A DNA stretch of 64,000 nucleotides from contig CBDEVP010000001.1 of the NCBI GenBank assembly GCA_965243485.1, positions 5,394,001-5,458,000 on the forward strand, written 5' to 3'. Shown here one piece after another: positions 28,126 through 37,484 of this stretch (within the stretch, counting starts at the first letter, position 1; each line of letters opens with the position of its first letter). The stretch is from UBA7330 sp965243485. Its GTDB lineage: Bacteria > Bacteroidota > Bacteroidia > Cytophagales > Cyclobacteriaceae. Under the pieces are notes generated by a model. The model was not told the DNA's origin. It saw only the letters and a list, made by a program, of their open reading frames with translations, and searched no databases. The translations under genes and the position numbers were made by a program.

Positions 28126-29517
28126 CTATTGTTCAACCACATGATAAACCGAGAATTCGGAAATCTGAGGCACTTCTCTTGACTCTGTTATTTTCAATCG
28201 AACCTTTGAAACTTCCAGGTCATCAAACCGGTGAATGAATTTATGACCAATACAGGACCCCTCAAATATGGGTTGCCATCCGTCCCGGGTCTTTCCTTCA
28301 ATCGTAAATTCCCTGACCCGCTCTCCCTGAGCAATATCCTCCGTCAAAACTACCTGGTTTACCGGCTGGCGTTTAGATAGTCCCAATGTAATCCGCTTTT
28401 TGGTTCCCGAGGTGGAGGCTACAGGATCAGCAAACCTTCGGTTGATCTCTTCTCCAAATTCTTTAAGCCTTTTTACATCAGGCTCCGGCATCAGGCCATC
28501 CGGTCCGGGAGTTACGCCCAATATCAGCGTGGTGTTGTGTCCTACGGAATTATAATACTTGTTCACCAGATCTTCCAAAGGAAAGATTAGATGCGCTCTG
28601 TCCGGTTCCCAGAACCAGTCATGTCCTCCATTGCCTCTTAGGGGTGCATCGCTCATGGCTGGCACATAATATGCTCCGTCAGGATCCCCGGTTTTCAACA
28701 AGGCAAAGTTATTGGCCCCTATTTCTTTTTTTGCTGATTCCCCGGCCCCGGTTGATGGATACGGAAATGTGCCCCAGGAGGGATATGGGACTGTACCTGT
28801 CTCGCTGCCTCCCCAGCGCATATCTGCCCGCTGCAGGTTGTGATAAAACAGACCATCAGGTTGATATTTTTCCCATTTCGAAAGCACATCCGGACCTCCT
28901 TGCTCGGGTCCATGCGCGCCCCCGTCAAACCAGACCATGGCCCAGTCACCGTATTGGGTAAATATTTCTCCCACGATCTTTTCGACCATGGTGTTGTAAT
29001 GAGCCTGGCGGTTTTTAGCAAACTCGCTGTCTCCTTCCACCTTAAAATCGTGGATACCATAGAAAGCATTCCATCGAATACCAATGTAAACACCGGGTAA
29101 AATTCCATATTTTTCACAGGATGCTTTGAAATCGCGTAAGACATCCCCTTTTCCGTCCCTCCATTTCAGTGCCTTCATGCTGTAAGGTGTCGCATCGCTT
29201 TGATGAAAGAAGAATCCCGTCTCATGGCTGACCGTCAGGATTGCAATTTTGAAACCAGCATCCTTTAAAGATTTTACCCATTGATCGGTATCATAATGCT
29301 CAGGATTGAATATGTTATAATCAGCTACCGGGGTGATCCTTGCTTCAGGTTGCACATAGACCTTGCCGTCGAATGAGTGCAAATCGATACAAACCAATGC
29401 CGCCAGTTCAGCATTTTGCCAGGCCAGCTGTGCCGGAGTTGGTATAGGAATCTGCTCTTGAGTAAAAGCAGGATTAAAACAGGATACCAAAAACAGGATA
29501 ATCAGAATTCTTCTCAC
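28126..29517 (-). CDS. GH29 alpha-L-fucosidase paralogue with altered active-site motif
   Basis: There is no in-frame ATG at the expected start. GTG at 29517 gives the signal peptide MRRILIILFLVSCFNPAFTQ and about 463 residues, while TTG at 29526 adds three residues. The catalytic domain keeps AILTVSHETGFFFHQSDATPY and the nucleophile Asp in AMVWFDGG (about residue 198), and has a C-terminal F5/8-like beta-domain. The near-identical neighbour (30383-31798) reads AAVFHWDLHVFDG where this copy reads AALVCIDLHSFDG. The His of that motif is a sugar-binding residue in GH29, so activity may be altered or lost. It lies 26 bp downstream of a SASA-type esterase gene. Confidence 0.85.
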   Translation of the reverse strand: MRRILIILFLVSCFNPAFTQEQIPIPTPAQLAWQNAELAALVCIDLHSFDGKVYVQPEARITPVADYNIFNPEHYDTDQWVKSLKDAGFKIAILTVSHETGFFFHQSDATPYSMKALKWRDGKGDVLRDFKASCEKYGILPGVYIGIRWNAFYGIHDFKVEGDSEFAKNRQAHYNTMVEKIVGEIFTQYGDWAMVWFDGGAHGPEQGGPDVLSKWEKYQPDGLFYHNLQRADMRWGGSETGTVPYPSWGTFPYPSTGAGESAKKEIGANNFALLKTGDPDGAYYVPAMSDAPLRGNGGHDWFWEPDRAHLIFPLEDLVNKYYNSVGHNTTLILGVTPGPDGLMPEPDVKRLKEFGEEINRRFADPVASTSGTKKRITLGLSKRQPVNQVVLTEDIAQGERVREFTIEGKTRDGWQPIFEGSCIGHKFIHRFDDLEVSKVRLKITESREVPQISEFSVYHVVEQ

Positions 29518-29543
29518 TTTATACAATTTTTTTGGTCAGTTGG

Positions 29544-30368
29544 TCATTTCTCTGGTTCAGCAAAGGATTCTTGTGGATGCTCTGTCAAATTGATGAATCC
29601 TTTAAAAATCTTTTTTCCATGAGTGATCAGTCCCGCTGGCGTCAAATGCGTAGCATCTGCTTTGGGCAAACCAACCATGGAGACAAATGCAATATCGGGA
29701 TCACCGGCTGCTATCCTTTTTTGAGCTTCTACCACCACAGGCTTTTCCTGTACAAAGGGATGCTGCTCATCCACTCCCAGGATGACTTTGAAACATTGAT
29801 GAGGAAAAATATTGGTGCGCAGATCACCAATGAGCTTTTTCAAATTAAAGGAATAGTTATTGGCATCATCTTCATTACCTGCATCGGTCTCACCCTGTAT
29901 CCAGATAAAACCACGGATATTCACCGAATACTCCTGATCCTCAAGAAGTTTGATGGCCTTTTTCAGCTCAACGATCATCCTGTCATAAATGCCACCCGCA
30001 CCGGGCAGCTTCCAGTCACTCGCCAGTCCGGTGGCGCCTTTGGTGTATTTAAAGATAGCGAGGTTGTAACCGGCCTTTTTCAACTCCCGGGAAAAGCTTA
30101 CCTCGGGTCCAAAGTGACCTTTCGGAAATCTCCCCTGCTGTGGTTGCATCGTGATCCACTGACCCTCTGAGCCGGCATTGTCCACAAATGTCCAGCATAG
30201 TTTTATGATGCTATCCAGGTTCTCCACATCTTCCGGATAATAAGTTGCATCGCCCATCCATCCTTGCGCATTCGACTGACCGGCCCAAATGAAAAGATCA
30301 ATTTCTTTCTGTGCTTTTGAAGCAACTGATGATAATAGAAAGAGAAGGAAAATGATTGTCCTTGACAT
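29544..30368 (-). CDS. SASA-domain carbohydrate acetylesterase (sialate O-acetylesterase/CE6-like)
   Basis: The 274-residue protein has a signal peptide (to about residue 20) followed directly by FIWAGQSNAQGW with nucleophile Ser32. FIWIQGETDAGNEDD lies near residue 155 and the Asp/His pair is in KADATHLTPAG near residue 245. This is the PF03629 (SASA) layout. It should take acetyl or another acyl group off a sugar in the periplasm. Its place between two GH29 fucosidase paralogues suggests acetylated fucose or its partner sugar as target; sialic acid is unlikely, as no sialic acid catabolic genes are near. Confidence 0.88.
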   Translation of the reverse strand: MSRTIIFLLFLLSSVASKAQKEIDLFIWAGQSNAQGWMGDATYYPEDVENLDSIIKLCWTFVDNAGSEGQWITMQPQQGRFPKGHFGPEVSFSRELKKAGYNLAIFKYTKGATGLASDWKLPGAGGIYDRMIVELKKAIKLLEDQEYSVNIRGFIWIQGETDAGNEDDANNYSFNLKKLIGDLRTNIFPHQCFKVILGVDEQHPFVQEKPVVVEAQKRIAAGDPDIAFVSMVGLPKADATHLTPAGLITHGKKIFKGFINLTEHPQESFAEPEK

Positions 30369-30382
30369 TCGAAAATGGTCCG

Positions 30383-31798
30383 TTATTTATCCATCACATT
30401 GAAAACAGTGAATTTGGAAATGCTCGATTCTCCCTCCGACTCCAGGATATTCAGTCTGATAGAAGAAACTTCAACTTCATCAAACCGATGAATGAACTTA
30501 TGACCAATGCAGGTACCTTCAAAGATGGTTTCCCAGCCATTCTTTGTTCGGCCTTCAAGAGTAAATTTTCTTACGCGCTCACCCCTTGTAATATCCTCCA
30601 TCAATACAACCTGATTGATCTTCTGCGCTTTAGGTAGCTTCAGTGATAATCTTTTATTCGTACCCGAGGTAGAAGCCAAGGGATCAGAAAACCTTCGGTT
30701 GATCTCTTCTCCGAAAGCTTTGAGACGTTTCACATCGGCTTCCGGCATCAGGCCATCCGGTCCCGGCGTAAGCCCCAGTATCAGGGTAGTGTTGTGCCCC
30801 ACCGAATTATAATATTTATCTACCAGCACATCCAGTGGAAATATGAATTGCTCACCCCCTGGCTCCCAAAACCAGTCATGCCCTCCAAATCCCCTTAATG
30901 GAGCATCACTCATGGCTGGAACATAGTAGGGTCCATTGGGATCGCCTGTCTTCAATAAGGCAAAATTGTTATCAGCTATGTCTTTTTTAGCACTCTCTCC
31001 GGCACCTATGGCCTTATAGGGAAAATTACCCCAGCAGGGATAAGGGACCGTGCCTGATTCGCTGCCTCCCCAGCGCATGTCCGCGCGTTGCAGGTTGTGA
31101 TAAAACAGACCATCCGGCTGGTATTTTTCCCATTTCGAAAGGACATCCGGACCCCCCTGTTCAGGGCCATGAGCGCCCCCGTCAAACCAGACCATGGCCC
31201 AGTCACCATAACGGGTAAATATCTCTTCCACGATGTTTTCAACCATCATGTTGTAATGTGCCTGACGGTTCTTAGCAAACTGACTCTCTCCTTCCACCAT
31301 AAAATCATGGATACCATAGAAAGCATTCCAGCGGATGCCAATATATACCGCGGGCAAGATCCCGTACTTTTCACATGAGGTTTTGAAGTCATGAAGTACA
31401 TCCCCTTCACCGTCTTTCCATTCAAGCGCCTTCATGTTATATGGGGTAGCATCGCTTTGATGTAAAAAGAATCCCGTTTCATGACTGACGGTCAGAATCG
31501 CGATTTTGAATCCTGCATCTTTTATGGTTTTGATCCACTGATCCGTATCATATTTCTCAGGATTGAAAATGTTATAATCTTCGATGGGCGTGATCCTGTT
31601 TTGCCTTTGATTGTATTTCTTTCCATCAAACACGTGGAGGTCCCAATGAAATACCGCAGCCAGCTCTGCATTTTGCCAGGCTAGTTGAGCTGGAGTGGGG
31701 ATGGGAATCTTGATTTCTTTTTGAGCAAAAACCTGTCCCGTTAATAAAAATATGAATTGGACCAGAATATATATTTTACGTTTTAGTGTATACATCAT
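30383..31798 (-). CDS. GH29 alpha-L-fucosidase
   Basis: This 471-residue protein has a signal peptide (cleavage near FAQ, residue 26). The GH29 barrel has the substrate-binding AAVFHWDLHVFDG motif (His51, Trp52), TVSHETGFFLHQS and the retaining nucleophile Asp206 in AMVWFDGG. A C-terminal F5/8-type beta-domain (ERVRKFTLEGRTKNGWETIFEG) follows. It should release alpha-L-fucose with retention. It starts a transcription unit: the 231 bp upstream contain a terminator for the preceding sulfatase gene. It is highly similar to the paralogue at 28126-29517, with long identical stretches, so the pair arose by duplication around the SASA gene. Confidence 0.93.
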   Translation of the reverse strand: MMYTLKRKIYILVQFIFLLTGQVFAQKEIKIPIPTPAQLAWQNAELAAVFHWDLHVFDGKKYNQRQNRITPIEDYNIFNPEKYDTDQWIKTIKDAGFKIAILTVSHETGFFLHQSDATPYNMKALEWKDGEGDVLHDFKTSCEKYGILPAVYIGIRWNAFYGIHDFMVEGESQFAKNRQAHYNMMVENIVEEIFTRYGDWAMVWFDGGAHGPEQGGPDVLSKWEKYQPDGLFYHNLQRADMRWGGSESGTVPYPCWGNFPYKAIGAGESAKKDIADNNFALLKTGDPNGPYYVPAMSDAPLRGFGGHDWFWEPGGEQFIFPLDVLVDKYYNSVGHNTTLILGLTPGPDGLMPEADVKRLKAFGEEINRRFSDPLASTSGTNKRLSLKLPKAQKINQVVLMEDITRGERVRKFTLEGRTKNGWETIFEGTCIGHKFIHRFDEVEVSSIRLNILESEGESSISKFTVFNVMDK

Positions 31799-31961
31799 TC
31801 AATATTTGCTTCTATTACTTAATCAATATGATAGATCATTGTACCTGGATCCAACTTCAAGGATTTATGAACGGTCGTCATTCGCGAGATCAAGGAACAT
31901 AAATAACATTTACTTATGAGTTTTCAGGAGACAAGCCTCCTTGTATGCTTAATATATGATA

Positions 31962-31988
31962 AAAGTTGGGAGCAGAGCTCCCAATTTT
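31962..31988 (-). terminator. Intrinsic terminator after the fifth sulfatase gene
   Basis: A GC-rich stem (TTGGGAGC at 31966-31973 with GCTCCCAA at 31977-31984, 3-nt loop) is extended by A/T pairs to about 12 bp, and the minus-strand RNA ends in a U-run (TTTTATC). It sits 41 bp after the sulfatase stop. The remaining 160 bp before the GH29 start hold no gene and presumably its promoter, but I found no convincing consensus. Confidence 0.8.
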
Positions 31989-32029
31989 CATTATTTGAAA
32001 CTGCTCTTAGTTCCAGCCAGTTTCAAAAC

Positions 32030-33490
32030 TCATTCACTCGTCCTCTCCTTCTGTTCCACAAAATAGGGTTGAAAATCGTATGAGGAAGGTGCCGCCCATT
32101 TGACATTGGTTTTCGGTAACAGGAGGCCAATTTCCTTCTTGATATCATCGGAACCGGAGATATTGTTCCATTCATTGGGATCAGTAGAATGGTCATAGAG
32201 CTCTTCTGTGCCATCTTCATACTGAATATACCGGTATCGTGGTGTGCGGACCGCATGATTATTCATTCCATAAGTAGAAATGGCCGCAAGATCTTCTCCG
32301 GGCTGATCTGATTTCATCAACTCCACGAGGCTGATCCCCTCATTCTGCTTGTTTGCCTCAAGATTTGTGAGCTCCAATAGCGTAGGGTAAATGGAAAGCA
32401 TCTCCACTGGTTGGTCAATGACTTTTCCTTTTGGCAAACCCGGAGCAGCGAACATCAACGGTGCATTCACAGCCTCCTCCCAAAGGGCATGCTTGGCAAA
32501 AGTACCCTTCTCCCCCAATCGGTAGCCATGGTCAGACCAAAGGACAATCACCGTATTATCTGCATAAGGACTGTTTTCTAAGGCCTCCATGACTCTGCCC
32601 ACCTGCGAATCCACAAATGTCACGCAAGCAAGATAGGCCTGAATGATATCGTCCCAATTGCCACTTTCAATGGCCCAATCTGTAGAAGGCATCATGGGGA
32701 GGTCATTGATCTTAAGGCCCACTTCCGGAATGTCTTCCAGGTCATCGGCTTTGTAAGGTGTCATAGCAAGGCCTTCTACCGGATGCATGTCAAACCACTT
32801 CTGTGGAGCGTACAATGGAACGTGAGGCCTGATGAATCCCACGGCCAGGAAAAACGGCTGATCGTAGTCCCGTCTTAGTCGCTCGATGGTCCAGTCAGCT
32901 GATTGATAGTCAATCATCAGTGAATCTACTTCCGGGTACGCTCCCCAGTCGGTGCTTGTTCGGCCATAGATCTCAGGGTCTGAGGTCCCAATACCATTCC
33001 ATACAAACCGCTCTGCAGGCCTCGGTCCGAAACCTCCTGTTCTTCCTCCGGATTCATCAAAGACTCCATCCGGAGCGTGCTGATGAAAGAGCTTACCAAT
33101 ACCCATGGTATGATATCCATTCTTTTTAAAATATTCTGGCAAGAGTGTAATGTCGGGCAATACCTGTTTAATGTCATTGTCGTCAATCATGCCGTAGATA
33201 CCTGTGGTCGATGGACGCAAACCGGTCATGATGGAGGCTCTCGACGGTCCGCACAGCGGCGCCTGGCAATAGGCATTTGTGAAAAGTACCCCCTGACTGG
33301 CCAATCGGTCCATATTCGGGGTTTTTGCATCCGGATGATCTCCGATACATCCCAGCCAGTTGTTGAGATCATCAATCGCAATGAAGAGGACGTTGGGAGG
33401 ACCGGTTTGTTTTTGCTCTTCCGGTGAACAGGAAAAGAGGATGACCAGTAGCGAAATACAGAACGTTTGTTTCAGGTACATAATTATCAT
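32030..33490 (-). CDS. S1 sulfatase, iduronate-2-sulfatase-like, lipoprotein
   Basis: The 486-residue protein has lipobox ILFSC (Cys21 from the first ATG; the second ATG at 33481 gives the same signal). The metal motif is FIAIDDLNNWLGC and the formylglycine site is CGPSR with Cys80. FIRPHVPLYAP and VIVLWSDHGYRLGEKGTF follow, as in iduronate-2-sulfatase/choline-sulfatase-like members of S1. The start at 33490 overlaps the upstream stop as ATGA, a sign of translational coupling. It should desulfate a sugar in the periplasm; substrate unproven. It is the last gene of its transcription unit. Confidence 0.95.
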   Translation of the reverse strand: MIIMYLKQTFCISLLVILFSCSPEEQKQTGPPNVLFIAIDDLNNWLGCIGDHPDAKTPNMDRLASQGVLFTNAYCQAPLCGPSRASIMTGLRPSTTGIYGMIDDNDIKQVLPDITLLPEYFKKNGYHTMGIGKLFHQHAPDGVFDESGGRTGGFGPRPAERFVWNGIGTSDPEIYGRTSTDWGAYPEVDSLMIDYQSADWTIERLRRDYDQPFFLAVGFIRPHVPLYAPQKWFDMHPVEGLAMTPYKADDLEDIPEVGLKINDLPMMPSTDWAIESGNWDDIIQAYLACVTFVDSQVGRVMEALENSPYADNTVIVLWSDHGYRLGEKGTFAKHALWEEAVNAPLMFAAPGLPKGKVIDQPVEMLSIYPTLLELTNLEANKQNEGISLVELMKSDQPGEDLAAISTYGMNNHAVRTPRYRYIQYEDGTEELYDHSTDPNEWNNISGSDDIKKEIGLLLPKTNVKWAAPSSYDFQPYFVEQKERTSE

Positions 33491-35319
33491 TTGGATTCGA
33501 CTTTGAAGTTATTCACAACTTCTGAAACCCTCAATGCACGGTCATATATTCTTAATTTCGACACGACATCTCCAATGTATAGATCCCCACCTCCATTTGC
33601 GTCTCTTAAATGAGGGCTAAACCTTCCCCAGCCAAATTGTCTGTAGTCAGCCCCGTCACATAACCTGCCATCCACCACGAAAGATATGATCTTTGGTCCT
33701 CCATCCACCACAATAGCTACATGATGATCTTTCTCCGCCTTCAGTACCGGATCGGAATCCCAGCTGCTTTCTGTTCTCCCGTCATTCATGGTGATCCTGA
33801 TAGTGTTTCTGGCGGTTGTATGTACCACCAGGCCTTTATCGTTTTCATTGCGGTTGTCCAGAAGTATCTGTCCGGGGTTCATTGAAGAAAACCGGACAAT
33901 CATTTCAAGGGTGAATCCGGCATTCAGATGTTTGGTGCCATGCCCGGGACTGTCAGCATCCCTGGTCACAAATTGGGGGAGATCAGGCATCTCCCTTTTC
34001 CGGGATCCGTTTCCACCCTCCTCGAATTGAAGGACTGCCCCGGTAATGATTTCACCAGGTGCGTCAAACTGCGCCCAGAGTCCCTGCAATATACTTTTAT
34101 CCACCATGTGGACCCGTGCGATGGTTTTCTGGGTTTCTGTAAAATAGTATTCACCGTCCTCTTCAACCAGGTCCGGATAACTCATCCTGATGTATGGATC
34201 TTCATCGTAAAACAGGATCTCCGGCTGGCACCATTCTATCATTTTGCCCCGGGGACTATCTACCTCTGCTCCGCCACTGATCCATACCGGATTGCGATCT
34301 TCGTAACTTCTGCCTCCGTGGTTGTGGAACCAGTACAGGTATTTTCCATTCTCACATTTCCAGGCAAAATTGGCTGCACGGGGGTGTTTGATCAGGCTGC
34401 CATCCGCATAGCTTTTGTATTTCGGGGTCTCCCAGGTATGTCCCTGGTCCCGGCTGTAGCTGTAAACCGGGTGACCGTCCACCGACCGGTAAACCACATA
34501 AAAGCTACCATCGCTCAGCACGCTGTAGCTTTGCTCGGCAGCTATTGGTCCGCCTCCCGGAGGAGTTCTCAAACCAACGTCTCCATCAGGAAGTGTCTCC
34601 CACCTGATCTTTTCAGGGTCATTTTCGGTAAGGATGTTGGGACTCATGAGCAATACGCCCTCATTGGAGGTGAAAAAGCCACTTCCAAACCCTCCCACCT
34701 TGATCAATGGGACGTACCCTTTTCCCTCATCAGTAAATGCCTTTCCAACATTCCAGAAAAACCGGACCTTACCCTGATAGGCATTTTTGCGATCGATCTC
34801 AAATTCCCGAACGGGTACAGTATACCTGTTTTCAGACCATGTTTTGCCATGATCATCCGAATACCTGAAGACAAAATACCCCTGGCTGTCCACCCGGTAG
34901 CACTTCCCGTCATTGTAAACACGGGGATCAGCTTTGACCCATCGAAGGTTATCGGTGTTGTGATTGTAAAAAGCATAAATACGACCGGAGGGTACTTTGA
35001 GCATTACGGCGTATGAAGCTTCGGGACCATCGACAGGTTCGAGAAAATTGAGATCTGACCAGGTTTTGCCCTGATCTTCGCTCCTCGTGACCGCTACCAC
35101 CTGTCCCGGCTCACCTTCATGCCCGGCTCCGGTGGTCAGGATGCAAAGCCAGGCACCATCATCAGTCTGGATGATATACGGCTGGTCTGCATAAGATCTG
35201 GTGGGTATTTCCCAACCGTTTTTGATGTTTCGCCAGTCTGATTGGGCATGAGCCAGGTTGACCCCAAGAAGGAGTAAGCATAAGAATATAAGGGCCCAGA
35301 GTATTATTTCTCGAATCAT
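33487..35319 (-). CDS. BNR/sialidase-like beta-propeller with LamG-like C-terminus
   Basis: The start chosen is the ATG at 35319, which gives a signal peptide (MIREIILWALIFLCLLLLG, cleavage after AHA) and 610 residues; the frame upstream begins only with TTG. Three Asp-box (BNR) motifs are visible: SEDQGKTW, SDDHGKTW and SRDQGHTW, spaced across a propeller of about 400 residues. The last about 170 residues (HLNAGFTLEMIVRFSSMNPGQ, then VVSKLRIYDRALR) form a concanavalin/LamG-like domain. It resembles exo-sialidase-type proteins of marine Bacteroidota, but no sialic acid genes are near, so it may bind or cleave another acidic or deoxy sugar. It begins 5 bp after GH31. Confidence 0.85.
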   Translation of the reverse strand: MIREIILWALIFLCLLLLGVNLAHAQSDWRNIKNGWEIPTRSYADQPYIIQTDDGAWLCILTTGAGHEGEPGQVVAVTRSEDQGKTWSDLNFLEPVDGPEASYAVMLKVPSGRIYAFYNHNTDNLRWVKADPRVYNDGKCYRVDSQGYFVFRYSDDHGKTWSENRYTVPVREFEIDRKNAYQGKVRFFWNVGKAFTDEGKGYVPLIKVGGFGSGFFTSNEGVLLMSPNILTENDPEKIRWETLPDGDVGLRTPPGGGPIAAEQSYSVLSDGSFYVVYRSVDGHPVYSYSRDQGHTWETPKYKSYADGSLIKHPRAANFAWKCENGKYLYWFHNHGGRSYEDRNPVWISGGAEVDSPRGKMIEWCQPEILFYDEDPYIRMSYPDLVEEDGEYYFTETQKTIARVHMVDKSILQGLWAQFDAPGEIITGAVLQFEEGGNGSRKREMPDLPQFVTRDADSPGHGTKHLNAGFTLEMIVRFSSMNPGQILLDNRNENDKGLVVHTTARNTIRITMNDGRTESSWDSDPVLKAEKDHHVAIVVDGGPKIISFVVDGRLCDGADYRQFGWGRFSPHLRDANGGGDLYIGDVVSKLRIYDRALRVSEVVNNFKVESK

Positions 35320-35324
35320 ATACT

Positions 35325-37481
35325 TTATTTCATTACGGAGGTCATGAACCTCCAAGTAGTCCGACCATACGTTCCCGTTTTTCCTTTCGGCTGTGGGGAA
35401 ACCGAACCTTTCAGGTTTCCCTTATTATCTTTTGTCACCTTCAATTCCCGCCAGGAATAGTCCCCCTTTTCATAATTAAATGTTTCTCCGTCATCATCAT
35501 AGAGCATGGCTACTCCTTCTTTCTCGCCGTAGTGCCTGATCTCAAGGTCCACCTGTTCACTTTTTGATGGCGCATGCAACCTGGGCTGCATCATTGGGAT
35601 GATCCCTCCATCTTTGACATAAACCGGTATTTTATCCAGGCCTGGTGAAACGGAAATCACCTCACCATTCCCCACATATTCACCGGTATAAAAGTCATAC
35701 CATCTTCCCTGTGGGAGAATAACATCTCTTGCTGTTTCTCCAGCAAACATTGGTGCAACCAGCAAATACTCACCCGCCATGTACTGATCCTTCACTTCTT
35801 TTCGAAGAGCCTCAGCATATGGGTTTTCCTCGAGATTCACATTTTCATTTGAGGGTGCTTCCTGAGCATTCAATTGAAAGCCTTCTTCCAGGTTCATCGC
35901 TCTGCAAGGGGGCGTCCCGTAGAAATGGTATTTGGCAAATTCGGTGTACCAGTAAGGCATCATCTGCATGCGCAGCAAGGTCATTTCCCGCACTTCATCC
36001 GCTACCTCAGCATAGGACCAAGGTTTGGTACCACTGGCCCAGGCATTGATCATGGCCATAGGTGAAAATACCACAGACTGCATACGTCGCAACCATTCTT
36101 CAGCTGTCTCCGAAGCCCGTGCTTCAGGGGTCCACAAGATACCTGAGAATCCGCTATTGATCAAAGCTGTGATGAAATCCCGATGATTGTAATAATCATT
36201 GTAAATCACATAAGGAAACCTGACCCCGCCTCCATTGGATGCCCTGATGAGGCCATAGGTCCGCTGATTCTTTTCTTTGAATATTTCAGTGCTGTGATTC
36301 TGGACAAGTAATCCATAGGTCTGCCTCATCTGCTCTCCACTGATCCCGGACGGAAAGGTGGTCATGTCCGGCCAGAGCCAGCGGTCATAGCCATCTACCT
36401 CATCTATTTTATAGCCGCTTACCCCCATATCAAGATGTTCCTTCTCGAACAATCCCCAGAAAATATCCTGCGTTTCAGGAATGGTGAAATCCGGAACGAG
36501 CCCTGCCCAAACTGTATGTGATGCTGTATATGCTTTGACCTTTTCATAAATGGGTGAACTGGGTGCCACATATGGATTCACCCACAAATTCACTTTCACT
36601 CCCATCTCATCGAGCTCCTGGACGAATTTCTGTGGCTCTGGAAACCTTCCTTCATCCCAGACAAAACTATTCGGATAGGAAGCACTCTGCCAGCCGGGTT
36701 CCAGACCAATAAAATCAAGTGGAAAGCCTCTCTTCTCAAAATTTTTTGCCTCATCAATCACTTCATCTGCTGAGTACAGTCTATGAACCCGCTGTGTGAA
36801 TCCAAGCCCCCATCTCGGAGGGAGTGGTCCTCCACCGTTGAATAAATTGAATCTCCTGACCGCATCAAGGGGTGCAGGTCCTGCAAAAACGTATACCTCC
36901 ACTCCGGCGGCCGGGGTGAAGATTTCCACACAATCCGAGGATGGCCTGGAAGTCCAGTTGCTGTCCGTATTCCTGTCCCTGACTGCCGGTGGATTTTCGC
37001 TGTCTCTTCTTACAGCCGTGCCACAGTAAACGTCCATGTACCTGGCCGAATTGATAAATACCCCATAGCCCTTTGATGACACATAAAAGGGTACCGGTGC
37101 ATGGGTCCTGCCATTGTCTTCGCCTCCATAGTGATCCACATGCAATCTTAAGATACGCCCTCTCTGATGTACGGTCTTAAAGTTGAGACCAAAGCCAAAG
37201 ATCTGCTCTTCACGTTCGAGTGGAAAACGAAGTGCTGTTTTTCCATCAATGATGACACCCTCAATTTTTGATGAAGTCAAAGGAAATGCAGCATGCTCCA
37301 TAGCCTCAAGTGCTGTGAGTTTTGGCTTTGCTTCCGAGGCTTTGAGTAAATCATAATTTTCCGGTTGCCCGACAACCCCTCTCCACACACCGGGGGCTAC
37401 CTCCTCCCATTGGATGGATTGAGCATGGCCTATAAGGACACTCAATAGAAGTATGCATTTAAGCAGGACGTTCTTTTTCAT
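35325..37481 (-). CDS. GH31 alpha-glycosidase
   Basis: The 718-residue exported protein (signal peptide to about residue 20) has an N-terminal beta-sandwich and the GH31 barrel. GLGFTQRVHRLYSADEVIDEA lies near 225, GYKIDEVDG carries the likely nucleophile Asp360, and YVIYNDYYNHRDF carries Asp429 as the likely acid/base. Distal and proximal beta-domains follow (LVAPMFAGETARDVILPQGRWYDF). The Tyr-Asn-Asp motif in place of the common W-G-D suggests an unusual subgroup, possibly alpha-galactosidase or alpha-xylosidase type. It lies between an MGH1-like glycosidase (3 bp) and a BNR protein (5 bp). Confidence 0.9.
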   Translation of the reverse strand: MKKNVLLKCILLLSVLIGHAQSIQWEEVAPGVWRGVVGQPENYDLLKASEAKPKLTALEAMEHAAFPLTSSKIEGVIIDGKTALRFPLEREEQIFGFGLNFKTVHQRGRILRLHVDHYGGEDNGRTHAPVPFYVSSKGYGVFINSARYMDVYCGTAVRRDSENPPAVRDRNTDSNWTSRPSSDCVEIFTPAAGVEVYVFAGPAPLDAVRRFNLFNGGGPLPPRWGLGFTQRVHRLYSADEVIDEAKNFEKRGFPLDFIGLEPGWQSASYPNSFVWDEGRFPEPQKFVQELDEMGVKVNLWVNPYVAPSSPIYEKVKAYTASHTVWAGLVPDFTIPETQDIFWGLFEKEHLDMGVSGYKIDEVDGYDRWLWPDMTTFPSGISGEQMRQTYGLLVQNHSTEIFKEKNQRTYGLIRASNGGGVRFPYVIYNDYYNHRDFITALINSGFSGILWTPEARASETAEEWLRRMQSVVFSPMAMINAWASGTKPWSYAEVADEVREMTLLRMQMMPYWYTEFAKYHFYGTPPCRAMNLEEGFQLNAQEAPSNENVNLEENPYAEALRKEVKDQYMAGEYLLVAPMFAGETARDVILPQGRWYDFYTGEYVGNGEVISVSPGLDKIPVYVKDGGIIPMMQPRLHAPSKSEQVDLEIRHYGEKEGVAMLYDDDGETFNYEKGDYSWRELKVTKDNKGNLKGSVSPQPKGKTGTYGRTTWRFMTSVMK

Positions 37482-37484
37482 TTC

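Noticed and set aside
33928..35016. 362-codon plus-strand frame
   Set aside because: It lies entirely antisense to the well-supported BNR gene, shows no domain and is a shadow of its codon structure.
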